Source: Rhodanobacteraceae bacterium
GTDB taxonomy: Bacteria; Pseudomonadota; Gammaproteobacteria; Xanthomonadales; Rhodanobacteraceae
Assembly: GCA_012270595.1 (NCBI GenBank)
Contig: JAAXIA010000053.1
Span: 1-5,839 of the forward strand
Length of the DNA stretch: 5,839 nt
Direction: 5' to 3'
Shown here: in pieces, positions 1 through 5,803 of the stretch
Layout of the letters: every line of letters begins with the position of its first letter
Numbering within the stretch: the first letter of the stretch is position 1
Program-made: the position numbers and the translations under genes
The notes under the pieces: generated by a model
Database searches by the model: none
What the model was told of the DNA's origin: nothing
What the model saw: the letters and a program-made list of their open reading frames with translations, nothing else

Positions 1-294
1 AAAGGGCCAGTCGAAGATTACCCAGTAAATCTGGTGAATTATTTTTCAAGAGTCGAGCGCAAATGGGTTGCCATGGGTGGAATGCCGCACAACGCGAAAA
101 TGTATGGCTTTTATGATCCGGAAAACCCCGAAACTGATACCGGAACAGCGCCCTTCAATCCTGGATTCATCCGACATATTTGGAGCGGTAAGCGATTGTC
201 TCGGGTGGAAGCTTTTGCTGCCTACCAGAAAAAACTTGATCCAGGCGGTATGTTTTGTGGCAGCTATGGCCGACTGCTTGGTATTTGCAAGTAA
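1..294 (+). CDS. FAD-linked oxidase, C-terminal fragment (5' end outside window)
   Basis: The frame is open from the first base to a TAA at 292-294, giving 97 residues of a protein cut by the window edge; the GTG at 34 is internal, not a start. Two stretches recall the C-terminal part of the sugar-lactone oxidase branch of FAD-linked oxidases (L-gulonolactone and D-arabinono-1,4-lactone oxidases): a GGMPHNAK block, matching the family's G-G-x-P-H-x-x-K pattern near the flavin, and a tail LDPGGMFCGSYGRLLG, matching the family ending L-D-P-x-G-x-F-x-x-x-x-x-x-x-L-L. These enzymes oxidise a hydroxyl or lactone using a bound FAD. The substrate cannot be told from this end piece. It lies 114 bases upstream of the fumarylacetoacetase start on the same strand, so co-transcription is possible but unproven. 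Family assignment is by motif memory only. Confidence 0.65.
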   Translation, partial: KGPVEDYPVNLVNYFSRVERKWVAMGGMPHNAKMYGFYDPENPETDTGTAPFNPGFIRHIWSGKRLSRVEAFAAYQKKLDPGGMFCGSYGRLLGICK

Positions 295-367
295 GCTGGT
301 GAGCGATAACGGGCACCTATACCGTCTCCCTTTCTGATGACTATCAAAAATGCTCATCAGGTGGATC

Positions 368-395
368 ATGTTAGAAGTATCAATCAAGCTAACAT
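368..395 (+). promoter_or_regulatory. Inverted repeat in the leader of the fumarylacetoacetase gene
   Basis: Arms ATGTTAG (368-374) and CTAACAT (389-395) are perfect complements around a 14-base loop, followed by TTTTGGAG. If translation starts at 409 this hairpin sits in the untranslated leader, four bases before the GGAG ribosome site, where folding could affect loading. If the ATG at 337 is used, it is coding sequence and the match is probably chance. I saw no convincing sigma70 promoter in 295-408. Confidence 0.3.
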
Positions 396-398
396 TTT

Positions 399-402
399 GG
401 AG
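399..402 (+). promoter_or_regulatory. Shine-Dalgarno site that decides the fumarylacetoacetase start
   Basis: GGAG lies six bases before the in-frame GTG at 409. The alternative ATG at 337 is preceded by a pyrimidine-rich CCGTCTCCCTTTCTG with no purine-rich site. Homologues also begin only a short distance before the conserved DSDFPIQNLPF block, which favours 409. Confidence 0.55.
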
Positions 403-408
403 CATCAT

Positions 409-1725
409 GTGAATCTTCATGCCATTGCTGAAAATAACCCTGCCTTCAAGTCATTTATTGATGTGGCGCCTGATTCGGATTTCCCCATCCAGAACTTGCC
501 GTTTTGTGTTTTTAAAACCGGGGAGATCATGGGTGGGCATATCGGAAGTCGTATTGGTCAATGGATTTTGGATCTTACCAGACTGGAGCAAGAAGGGTAC
601 TTCCAGGATACCCGTGTTAGCGGGAAGAATATTTTTCAACATGCAACGCTTAATCCTTTTATGGCCGAAGGGAAAGAGGCTTGCCGGGAAGTGCGGGCGC
701 GGCTAAGCCAACTATTAAGGGATGAAAATCCGCAATTAAGGGATCACGCAAGCTTACGGAAACGTGTTTTAATTCCGGTCGAACAGGTCCATCCAGTGCT
801 TCCAGTGGATATTGGAGGGTTTACCGATTTTTATTCTTCAAAGGAACATGCGACCAATCTTGGTCGCATGTTCAGGGGAAAAGATCAGCCACTTATGCCT
901 AACTGGCTGCATTTACCAGTGGCTTATGATGGGCGCAGCAGCAGCATTGTTGTCAGTGGCAATGATGTACGTAGACCCATGGGGCAGACCAAACCTGATG
1001 CGGAAAAGCCACCGGTGTATGGTGCATGTAAAAAGCTGGACTTTGAGATTGAGCTGGGTTGCTTTATCGGGGCATCCAGCGCACAAGGTGAGCAGATCCC
1101 TGTCGGTGCTGCTCCAGATCACGTTTTTGGCATGGTTCTGTTTAACGACTGGAGTGCGCGTGATATACAGAGTTGGGAATATCAACCGCTGGGGCCTTTT
1201 CTGGGCAAGAATTTTTGTTCTTCCATTTCGCCGTGGGTGGTCACCCTTGATGCTCTGGAACCTTTCCGTGTTGCCGGTCCTGCGCAGGAACCACAGCCCT
1301 TGCCCTATTTACAGCACGAAAGGCTCTGGAATTACGATATTAATCTGTTTGTCGAGTTACAAAGCGGGGCGATGCATCAGGCACAGGTCATCTCTGCCTT
1401 GAATTTCAAGGCGATGTACTGGGACTTTTGCCAGCAACTGGCACACCATACCATCAACGGTTGCAAAATGCGCCCAGGGGATCTTTTTGCCTCGGGTACG
1501 GTGAGTGGCAAAACAAGAGGCGAATGCGGCAGCATGATAGAGCTATCATGGGGTGGTGCTGAACCGCTTAGGCTTTCCAGCGGAGAGGAACGCGCTTTTC
1601 TGGAAGATGGTGATCGTGTGACAATGAAAGCCTATTGTCAGGGAGATGGTTATCGGATCGGTTTTGGTGAGGTAACGGGAACGGTCATCCCCGCGCTGAA
1701 TGCCGGTCAGCCTGCCTCTGTTTGA
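409..1725 (+). CDS. fahA: Fumarylacetoacetase (fumarylacetoacetate hydrolase)
   Basis: Hydrolyses 4-fumarylacetoacetate to fumarate and acetoacetate, the last step of tyrosine and homogentisate catabolism, in the cytoplasm. From GTG 409 the protein has 438 residues, near the family's usual 420-435; an ATG at 337 would add 24 residues but lacks a ribosome site. The N-terminal SH3-like domain (about 1-120) carries DSDFPIQNLPF. The catalytic beta-roll domain follows, aligning without apparent gaps to the mammalian enzyme as I remember it: Asp140 and Tyr142 (TDFYSS), general base His147 (EHATN), Arg156, Tyr173 (VAYDGRSSS), metal ligands Glu213 and Glu215 (DFEIE), Asp247, Arg251, Gln254 and Tyr258 (NDWSARDIQSWEY), Lys267 (FLGKNF), Thr364 (ASGTVSG) and Glu378 (SMIELSW). 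The C-terminal CQGDGYRIGFGE signature is intact. All active-site positions are kept, so an active enzyme is expected. No homogentisate dioxygenase or maleylacetoacetate isomerase gene is visible beside it. Confidence 0.95.
   Translation: MNLHAIAENNPAFKSFIDVAPDSDFPIQNLPFCVFKTGEIMGGHIGSRIGQWILDLTRLEQEGYFQDTRVSGKNIFQHATLNPFMAEGKEACREVRARLSQLLRDENPQLRDHASLRKRVLIPVEQVHPVLPVDIGGFTDFYSSKEHATNLGRMFRGKDQPLMPNWLHLPVAYDGRSSSIVVSGNDVRRPMGQTKPDAEKPPVYGACKKLDFEIELGCFIGASSAQGEQIPVGAAPDHVFGMVLFNDWSARDIQSWEYQPLGPFLGKNFCSSISPWVVTLDALEPFRVAGPAQEPQPLPYLQHERLWNYDINLFVELQSGAMHQAQVISALNFKAMYWDFCQQLAHHTINGCKMRPGDLFASGTVSGKTRGECGSMIELSWGGAEPLRLSSGEERAFLEDGDRVTMKAYCQGDGYRIGFGEVTGTVIPALNAGQPASV
844..873. repeat. Perfect 14-bp inverted repeat inside fahA
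   Basis: The arm GAACATGCGACCAA (844-857) is exactly complementary to TTGGTCGCATGTTC (860-873), with only TC between. It covers the codons for EHATNLGRMF, including the catalytic His. In RNA the two innermost pairs would open, leaving a 12-bp stem and a six-base loop. The repeat is seen directly; any role is unknown. Confidence 0.9.
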
Positions 1726-1744
1726 TTCAAGGTAAAACCTTGAA
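1726..1744 (+). other. Hairpin directly after the fahA stop codon
   Basis: TTCAAGGT (1726-1733) and ACCTTGAA (1737-1744) form a perfect 8-bp stem around AAA, starting on the base after the TGA. The stem is AT-rich and followed by GGATGTC rather than a T-run, so it is not a standard intrinsic terminator. It could mark or protect the 3' end of the fahA transcript. Confidence 0.4.
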
Positions 1745-1762
1745 GGATGTCATCAAACGTTC

Positions 1763-1797
1763 CAGGTGGCACAAGACCTGCCGTCTATCGCCACCTG
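1763..1797 (+). other. Imperfect hairpin between fahA and waaA
   Basis: CAGGTGGC (1763-1770) pairs with GCCACCTG (1790-1797). Inside, AGAC (1774-1777) pairs with GTCT (1783-1786) around CTGCC, leaving a symmetric 3x3 internal loop. The first five bases of the left arm (CAGGT) can instead pair with ACCTG at 1776-1780, so two mutually exclusive folds exist. It is followed by TATTCTCATGG with no real T-run. It may be part of the waaA leader or a processed intergenic element. Confidence 0.4.
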
Positions 1798-1849
1798 TAT
1801 TCTCATGGATCAAGGGTAAAAGCATTACCGTTTTATCTATGACGAAGCC

Positions 1850-3145
1850 ATGTTGCGTTACTTTTATACACTGCTGATGTATTTGGTCACCCCGTTGATG
1901 ATGTTACGTTTGCTGCTGCGCGTGCGATATCACAGCCACGATCGGCGGCGCTACCTGGAGCGCTTTGGCATATTTTCGGTATCGTCCCAGCTGTGCGGCT
2001 GCCTGTGGGTCCATGCCGTATCCATGGGGGAAGTCAATGCCGTTGCCTCGCTAGTTAGGGCCTTGCAGGAGCGTTACCCCAAGATCCCTCTGGTGTTGAC
2101 CACGGTGACATCGACTGGTTCGGCTCAGGTCAGACAGCTATTCGGGGATGAGGTGTTCCATGTTTATCTTCCCTATGACTTGCCGTTTGCAGTAAGAGGT
2201 TTTTTGAAGCGATTGCGTCCTTGTCTGGGGTTGATCGTAGAAACTGAGATTTGGCCTAATCTGTACTTCGCCTGTCACCGGCAGGCCGTGGCGCTTATGA
2301 TCGTCAATGCTCGGCTGTCAGAGCGCTCGCTGCGCAGTTACCGACCTTTTGTAGCGTTGCTGCGTTCGGTGTTGCGAGGGGTATACATCGCGGCCCAGTC
2401 GCGTCTTGATGCGGCGCGTTACCGTTACCTGGGTGCCGAGTCGTCACGAGTCATCGTCAGTGGCAACCTTAAGTTTGACATGCCTTTGCCGTGTGCCGCA
2501 GTGCACAAGGGTGAGGTACTACGTCAGCAATGGGGAGTAAAGAGGCCGGTATGGATGGCAGCAAGCACCCATGATGGGGAGGAGTCGCTTGTGCTGGCGG
2601 CACACCGTAAGGTGCTGGAACGGCAGCCAGATAGCTTGTTGCTGTTGGCAGCGCGCCATCCCGAGCGCTTTCGCTTGGTTGAGCAGATGGCACGTGACGC
2701 CGGTTTTTCGGTGGCGACGCGTGCGTTGCACGGTTTGCCGGGCAACGGGCATCAGGTATTTATCATCAACTCGATGGGCGAATTAATGCCATTTTATGCT
2801 GCCTCGCAGCTGGCGTTTGTAGGTGGTAGCCTGGTTCAGATTGGTGGGCACAATGTGCTCGAGCCAGCGGCACTTTCCAAGCCTTTTCTGGTTGGACCGT
2901 ATACCTTTAATTTCAGGGAAATTGTGTCCGTTTTGATTGAAAAAAGGGGTGGGCGGCAGGTTGATGATGGTGTTCATCTGGTGGGGGAAGTGTGCCGTCT
3001 GCTGGCCGATCGCGCGCAGCGCGAACACATGGGCCGGTGCGCGCGCAATGTTTTCGACAGTCAGCGTGGCGCGGTAGATCGGGTGATGGGTTTGGTCGAT
3101 AAGCTTTTACAGGGGACGCCTAAAGACGAGATGCTTAAAGACTAA
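1850..3145 (+). CDS. waaA: 3-deoxy-D-manno-octulosonic acid (Kdo) transferase
   Basis: Glycosyltransferase (GT30 type) that moves Kdo from CMP-Kdo onto the lipid A precursor at the cytoplasmic face of the inner membrane; whether it adds one or two Kdo units cannot be read from sequence. The 431 residues match the usual 420-430. A hydrophobic N-terminal anchor (about residues 4-24) is followed by VSMGE, with Glu61 at the position of the proposed catalytic base, then TTVTSTGS (84-91), YLPYDLP (106-112), ETEIWPN (131-137), NARLSERS (153-160) and SGNLKFD (204-210). The C-terminal CMP-Kdo-binding half shows STHDGEE (239-245), RHPERF (269-274), FVGGSL (323-328) and GGHNVLEPA (332-340). The ATG at 1850 gives the expected N-terminus, though the ribosome site before it is weak. 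It converges on tolC, 87 bases away. Confidence 0.95.
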   Translation: MLRYFYTLLMYLVTPLMMLRLLLRVRYHSHDRRRYLERFGIFSVSSQLCGCLWVHAVSMGEVNAVASLVRALQERYPKIPLVLTTVTSTGSAQVRQLFGDEVFHVYLPYDLPFAVRGFLKRLRPCLGLIVETEIWPNLYFACHRQAVALMIVNARLSERSLRSYRPFVALLRSVLRGVYIAAQSRLDAARYRYLGAESSRVIVSGNLKFDMPLPCAAVHKGEVLRQQWGVKRPVWMAASTHDGEESLVLAAHRKVLERQPDSLLLLAARHPERFRLVEQMARDAGFSVATRALHGLPGNGHQVFIINSMGELMPFYAASQLAFVGGSLVQIGGHNVLEPAALSKPFLVGPYTFNFREIVSVLIEKRGGRQVDDGVHLVGEVCRLLADRAQREHMGRCARNVFDSQRGAVDRVMGLVDKLLQGTPKDEMLKD

Positions 3146-3232
3146 CGGACTGTTTTTATGCCCCTGTTTTGTTTTGATCTCACGGCACGCATTGCGGAAA
3201 TAGCGTTAGTTAGGGGCTTCAGGGATGCCTGC

Positions 3233-4576
3233 TTATTGCAAGAGCATATTGATGTTTCTGAGATTCTTCATACTGGCGGTGCCGACGGTTTGTGCAAGCC
3301 GCAGTTTGTCCAGGATAAACTGCTGCCGGTTTTGTGAATAAATACTTTCGGACTGGGTGAGTGCCTGGATGGCCAGCAGCACATCAGTCATTGTCTTGGT
3401 CCCGACCTTGAAGCCAGCACGGGTCGCATCCAGCGTTTTTTGAGCGTACTCCACCGCGGCCTTTCCGGACTGTACCTGACTGATGCCGGCGATCACCAGG
3501 CGGTAGTAATTGAGGGCATCGCGTTTTACTTTGCGGCGCGTATTTTCCAGCACATCACGTGCCGCATCGCGCTGGTAGATGGACTGGCGCACCAGGGATA
3601 GGGTGTTACCACCGGAGAAGATCGGCACGCTGAGGCTAAGACCAATAACGGTCTGATAGCGGCCATTGCCGGGAATGCCGGCAGCCGAGGCGCGTTGCAA
3701 CCAGGTGGTGTTTTTGCCGCGCGATACCGAGGCATTGAGTTCGGGCAGATGCTCCGCTCTGGCGGCTTTGATGCGCTCTTGAGCGGCATTGACTGCGTTG
3801 CTCTGGGCGATCAGCTGGGGGTTGTTTTTCAAGGCTTTTTCCACCCATACCTTGGGATTGGCCGGGGTGGGTGCGTTCAGTAGTAAATTGCCATGCAGTC
3901 TCTTGAGCGTACCCAAAGGGTTGCCGGTGATCTGGATGAGTGCTTCTCGTGCATCGTTAAGCAAGTTTTGCGCTGCAAGTGTCTTTGCTTTGGCGCTTTC
4001 GTAATAAGATCTGGCCTGGTAGACATCGGTGATGGCAGAAAGCTTGACTTTGAAGCGCTGACTGGCCTGTTCGTACTGCTGTTTATAAGCGTTTTCGTTG
4101 GCTCTTGCGTAGGATAGCTTGTCCTGTGCCGTGAGCACATTGAAGTAGGCGGTGGCTACACGCACATAAAGGTTCTGCTCGGCGGCAGCGTAGCGTTCAT
4201 CCTCGGCGTGGGCGCTGGCGTGAGCAGCGTGCAGGTTGTCGATTTGACTGAAGTTCATCACACTTTGGGTCAATGTGAAGGAAACATTACGGATGCGCGC
4301 ATGGCCCATGCCGCTGTCTCTGAATTGACTGATGGATGAGTTATCCGCACCATGTTGCTGGCTTAGTTTGAGGCTAGCCGCCAGATGAGGTAGCAATGCT
4401 GATCTCGCCTGGTTGACGCCTTCGTGTGTGACCAAGCGTTGCGCATTGGCTTGGGCCAGTACGGGATCATTGACACGCGCCTGGCGGTATACGTCTAGTA
4501 AATCCTCTCCATAGCAGGGTAGGGTAATTGCCGTAAGGATCAGAGCAAGAGCAACGATTAAAAGCTTCAAGTGCAT
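3233..4576 (-). CDS. tolC: TolC-family outer membrane channel protein
   Basis: Trimeric outer-membrane duct used by tripartite efflux pumps and type I secretion. The 447-residue protein begins with a signal peptide: basic MHLK, hydrophobic run to about 19, predicted cleavage near 20-23, mature start close to EDLLDVY (24-30), where E. coli TolC has ENLMQVY. Two repeats of the outer-membrane efflux fold follow. Repeat one has NQARSALLPHL (55-65), TAYFNVLTAQD (142-152) and RFKVKLSAITDV (174-185); repeat two has EHLPELNASVS (275-285), LSVPIFSGG (315-323) and AGFKVGTKTMTDV (387-399). Lys178 replaces the usual Gly in the RFxVGLxAITDV turn of repeat one. It ends soon after the second repeat and lacks the long C-terminal tail of the E. 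coli protein, which is common in the family. It lies 33 bases after the pcm-like gene on the same strand. No partner pump or adaptor gene is in the window. Confidence 0.93.
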   Translation of the reverse strand: MHLKLLIVALALILTAITLPCYGEDLLDVYRQARVNDPVLAQANAQRLVTHEGVNQARSALLPHLAASLKLSQQHGADNSSISQFRDSGMGHARIRNVSFTLTQSVMNFSQIDNLHAAHASAHAEDERYAAAEQNLYVRVATAYFNVLTAQDKLSYARANENAYKQQYEQASQRFKVKLSAITDVYQARSYYESAKAKTLAAQNLLNDAREALIQITGNPLGTLKRLHGNLLLNAPTPANPKVWVEKALKNNPQLIAQSNAVNAAQERIKAARAEHLPELNASVSRGKNTTWLQRASAAGIPGNGRYQTVIGLSLSVPIFSGGNTLSLVRQSIYQRDAARDVLENTRRKVKRDALNYYRLVIAGISQVQSGKAAVEYAQKTLDATRAGFKVGTKTMTDVLLAIQALTQSESIYSQNRQQFILDKLRLAQTVGTASMKNLRNINMLLQ

Positions 4577-4578
4577 GG

Positions 4579-4591
4579 CTGGCCTCGCCAG
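4579..4591 (-). promoter_or_regulatory. tolC ribosome-binding site within a small hairpin
   Basis: On the minus strand the tolC start is preceded by GAGG, with six bases to the ATG. The site is flanked by a perfect 5-bp inverted repeat CTGGC-GAG-GCCAG, so three of the four SD bases sit in the loop and the last G is the first base of the 3' arm. This may modulate translation of tolC relative to the upstream gene. Confidence 0.45.
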
Positions 4592-4609
4592 GTCTTGTGG
4601 AACAGGAAA

Positions 4610-5269
4610 TCAGAAAGTAAAGGTTTGCGGTGCTTCCGCGTGGATGAGGTAAGGCAGATCGGTTTCGAACAGGCTTTCCTCACGGTATCGATCTTGTTTT
4701 TCCCAAGAAAATCGCACCACATCCTTTGCTGGTGAGTCACCCCGTATGGCCAGCAGGCGACCGCCCGGGTTAAGCCAGCTCAACATGCGCGTAGGGATCT
4801 GGAATACGGCACCCATGAGCACCACCACGTCAAACTGGTCAGATGCCTGCCACTGGCAGATTGCCTCAGCGGTCAGTAGTTCCACATTGCTTATGCTGAC
4901 TGTGCGCAGCCGGGTGGCAGCCGCGGTGGTAAAATCGCTATGGATATCCAAACTGGTTACGCTTTCTGCCAGATGTGCCAGGCAGGCGGTGAAAAAACCC
5001 GAGCCGGTACCAACCTCCAGCACGCAGTCTGTTGGCGTCAGGTTCAATGCCTGGAGTATCCGGCCTTCCATTACCGGTTTCATCATCACTTCACCATGAC
5101 CAAGCGGCAGACATAAGTCAGCAAAAGCCAGATGGCGGTAAGCTTCAGGTACAAAATCCTCGCGGTGCACCTGGCTGAGCACCCCAAGTACACGCTTGTC
5201 GAGTACGTCCCAGGGGCGTAGCTGGTTTTCCAGCATGTTGTGTCGAGCCTGCTCAATATTTATTGCCAT
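4610..5269 (-). CDS. pcm: Protein-L-isoaspartate O-methyltransferase-like protein
   Basis: A 219-residue class I SAM-dependent methyltransferase of the isoaspartate-repair (PCMT) family, cytoplasmic. N-terminal helices (1-45, REDFVPEAYRHLAF) resemble the family's P-R-E-x-F-V block. LPLGHGEVMMKP (54-65) occupies the place of LPIGQGQTISQP. The SAM-binding motif I is VLEVGTGSGFFTA (83-95), the acidic residue after strand 2 is Asp108 (TSLDIH), and the strand-4 motif is FDVVVLMGA (146-154), with LNPGGRLLA at 166-174. In true PCMTs a Ser in the Q-T-I-S segment helps bind the isoaspartyl group; here that position is Met63. SAM binding is therefore expected, but isoaspartate repair is doubtful, and a specialised role linked to tolC is possible. 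The start at 5269 gives the full family N-terminus. It is probably the first gene of an operon with tolC. Confidence 0.85.
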   Translation of the reverse strand: MAINIEQARHNMLENQLRPWDVLDKRVLGVLSQVHREDFVPEAYRHLAFADLCLPLGHGEVMMKPVMEGRILQALNLTPTDCVLEVGTGSGFFTACLAHLAESVTSLDIHSDFTTAAATRLRTVSISNVELLTAEAICQWQASDQFDVVVLMGAVFQIPTRMLSWLNPGGRLLAIRGDSPAKDVVRFSWEKQDRYREESLFETDLPYLIHAEAPQTFTF

Positions 5270-5328
5270 GGCGCTTCGATTCCAGCAAATTCAAGCCAAG
5301 TAGTCTACAGGATAAAGCTTTTTTTAAC

Positions 5329-5595
5329 CCGGCGTATCGCTACCAAGTCGTGTAGTGCTTCTTTCATTGCTGGATCGGGTAGCGCGTAACATTGCTACCA
5401 AAAGTGGATGCGCAACATCCGTTCCAGTCTCCTGTGTGGCGTCCCAGCTGTAGGGTTCTTCGGAGTGTGAAGCGCGATGGAGCGCGCATAACTCGCTATT
5501 GGCACCACCCGATCCATCTCGGTCAGGAATACATCGCGGCGTGTTCGTTTGCCATACCGCTCGAAACCAGCATCCTTCGCCATCGGCAGGCTCAT
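5329..5595 (-). pseudogene. IS5-family transposase, decayed N-terminal fragment
   Basis: From the ATG at 5593-5595 the minus strand reads MSLPMAKDAGFERYGKRTRR, then FLTEMDRVVP and LERMLRIHF, the typical start of IS5-group transposases as I know them (GFERY...TRR..FL.EM..VVPW..LCALIEPHYPK...LERMLRI.FLQQWY.LSDPAMEEAL). The frame then meets an amber codon (5395-5397) where the family has Gln, and continues as QCYALPDPAMKEALHDLVAIRR to about 5329. Between 5480 and 5499 a neighbouring frame reads ELCAL, implying one base lost and one gained. The rest of the protein, including the catalytic DDE residues, is absent, so this is a dead relic of about 90 of an expected 300-plus codons. An open reading frame extends upstream to 5679 but that part looks like insertion-sequence end DNA. 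Confidence 0.8.
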
Positions 5596-5648
5596 CTGCT
5601 TGTTGCTATAGTTGTCTTGTGCCAAGACCTGGTGTATTTTTATTCTAG

Positions 5649-5679
5649 GGAATCCCTGATCAATGGATGTTCTGAGCAA
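5649..5679. repeat. Two end-like motifs in direct order
   Basis: GGAATCCCTGATCAA (5649-5663) and GGATGTTCTGAGCAA (5665-5679) agree at 10 of 15 positions and share GGA, CTGA and CAA. Either could be the terminal repeat of the insertion sequence to the right; the first abuts CTAG. AGGGA-A-TCCCT at 5647-5657 is also an inverted repeat. Confidence 0.35.
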
Positions 5680-5767
5680 GCTCCCCCAAGCCAGCCATGC
5701 CTGCCGACTTCGATGATGGATTTCTCCGCTTCCACCGCTGCGTTTCTGGGCCTTTTTGGCTTCCAGA

Positions 5768-5799
5768 CGCCCGTTTTCGGACGCGGCGGGCGGATTTTT
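5768..5799 (+). terminator. Possible intrinsic terminator within the insertion-sequence remnant
   Basis: CGCCCG (5768-5773) pairs with CGGGCG (5787-5792) around a 13-base loop and is followed by GATTTTT, so it would act on rightward transcription, antisense to the transposase. The stem is short, so this is tentative. Confidence 0.3.
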
Positions 5800-5803
5800 C
5801 CCA

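Noticed and set aside
299..310. GTGAGCGATAAC, similar to half of the lac operator
   Set aside because: One base is missing against the operator half-site, no symmetric partner follows, and no lac-type regulator is near.
46..420. Long minus-strand frame opposite the oxidase fragment and fahA start
   Set aside because: It is the antisense shadow of two genes recognisable by motif; its peptide resembles nothing known to me.
714..744. Direct repeat ATTAAGGGAT at 714-723 and 735-744
   Set aside because: It is in frame within fahA and encodes a repeated LRD in a helical stretch; a 10-base repeat is expected by chance.
812..1402. 196-codon plus-strand frame inside fahA
   Set aside because: Out-of-frame shadow of the fumarylacetoacetase, whose conserved active-site residues fix the true frame.
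1747..1842. 31-codon reading frame ending just before waaA, a possible leader peptide
   Set aside because: The purine-rich GAAGG touches the ATG with no spacing, and the frame is built from the two hairpin regions; no support for translation.
3158..3337. 59-codon plus-strand reading frame starting in the waaA-tolC gap
   Set aside because: More than half lies antisense within the tolC 3' end, there is no ribosome site, and the peptide is not recognisable.
5378..5399. Inverted repeat GGTAGC/GCTACC around the amber codon, with a further GCTACCAA at 5339
   Set aside because: Six-base arms within decayed transposase sequence; no terminator or site features, likely chance.
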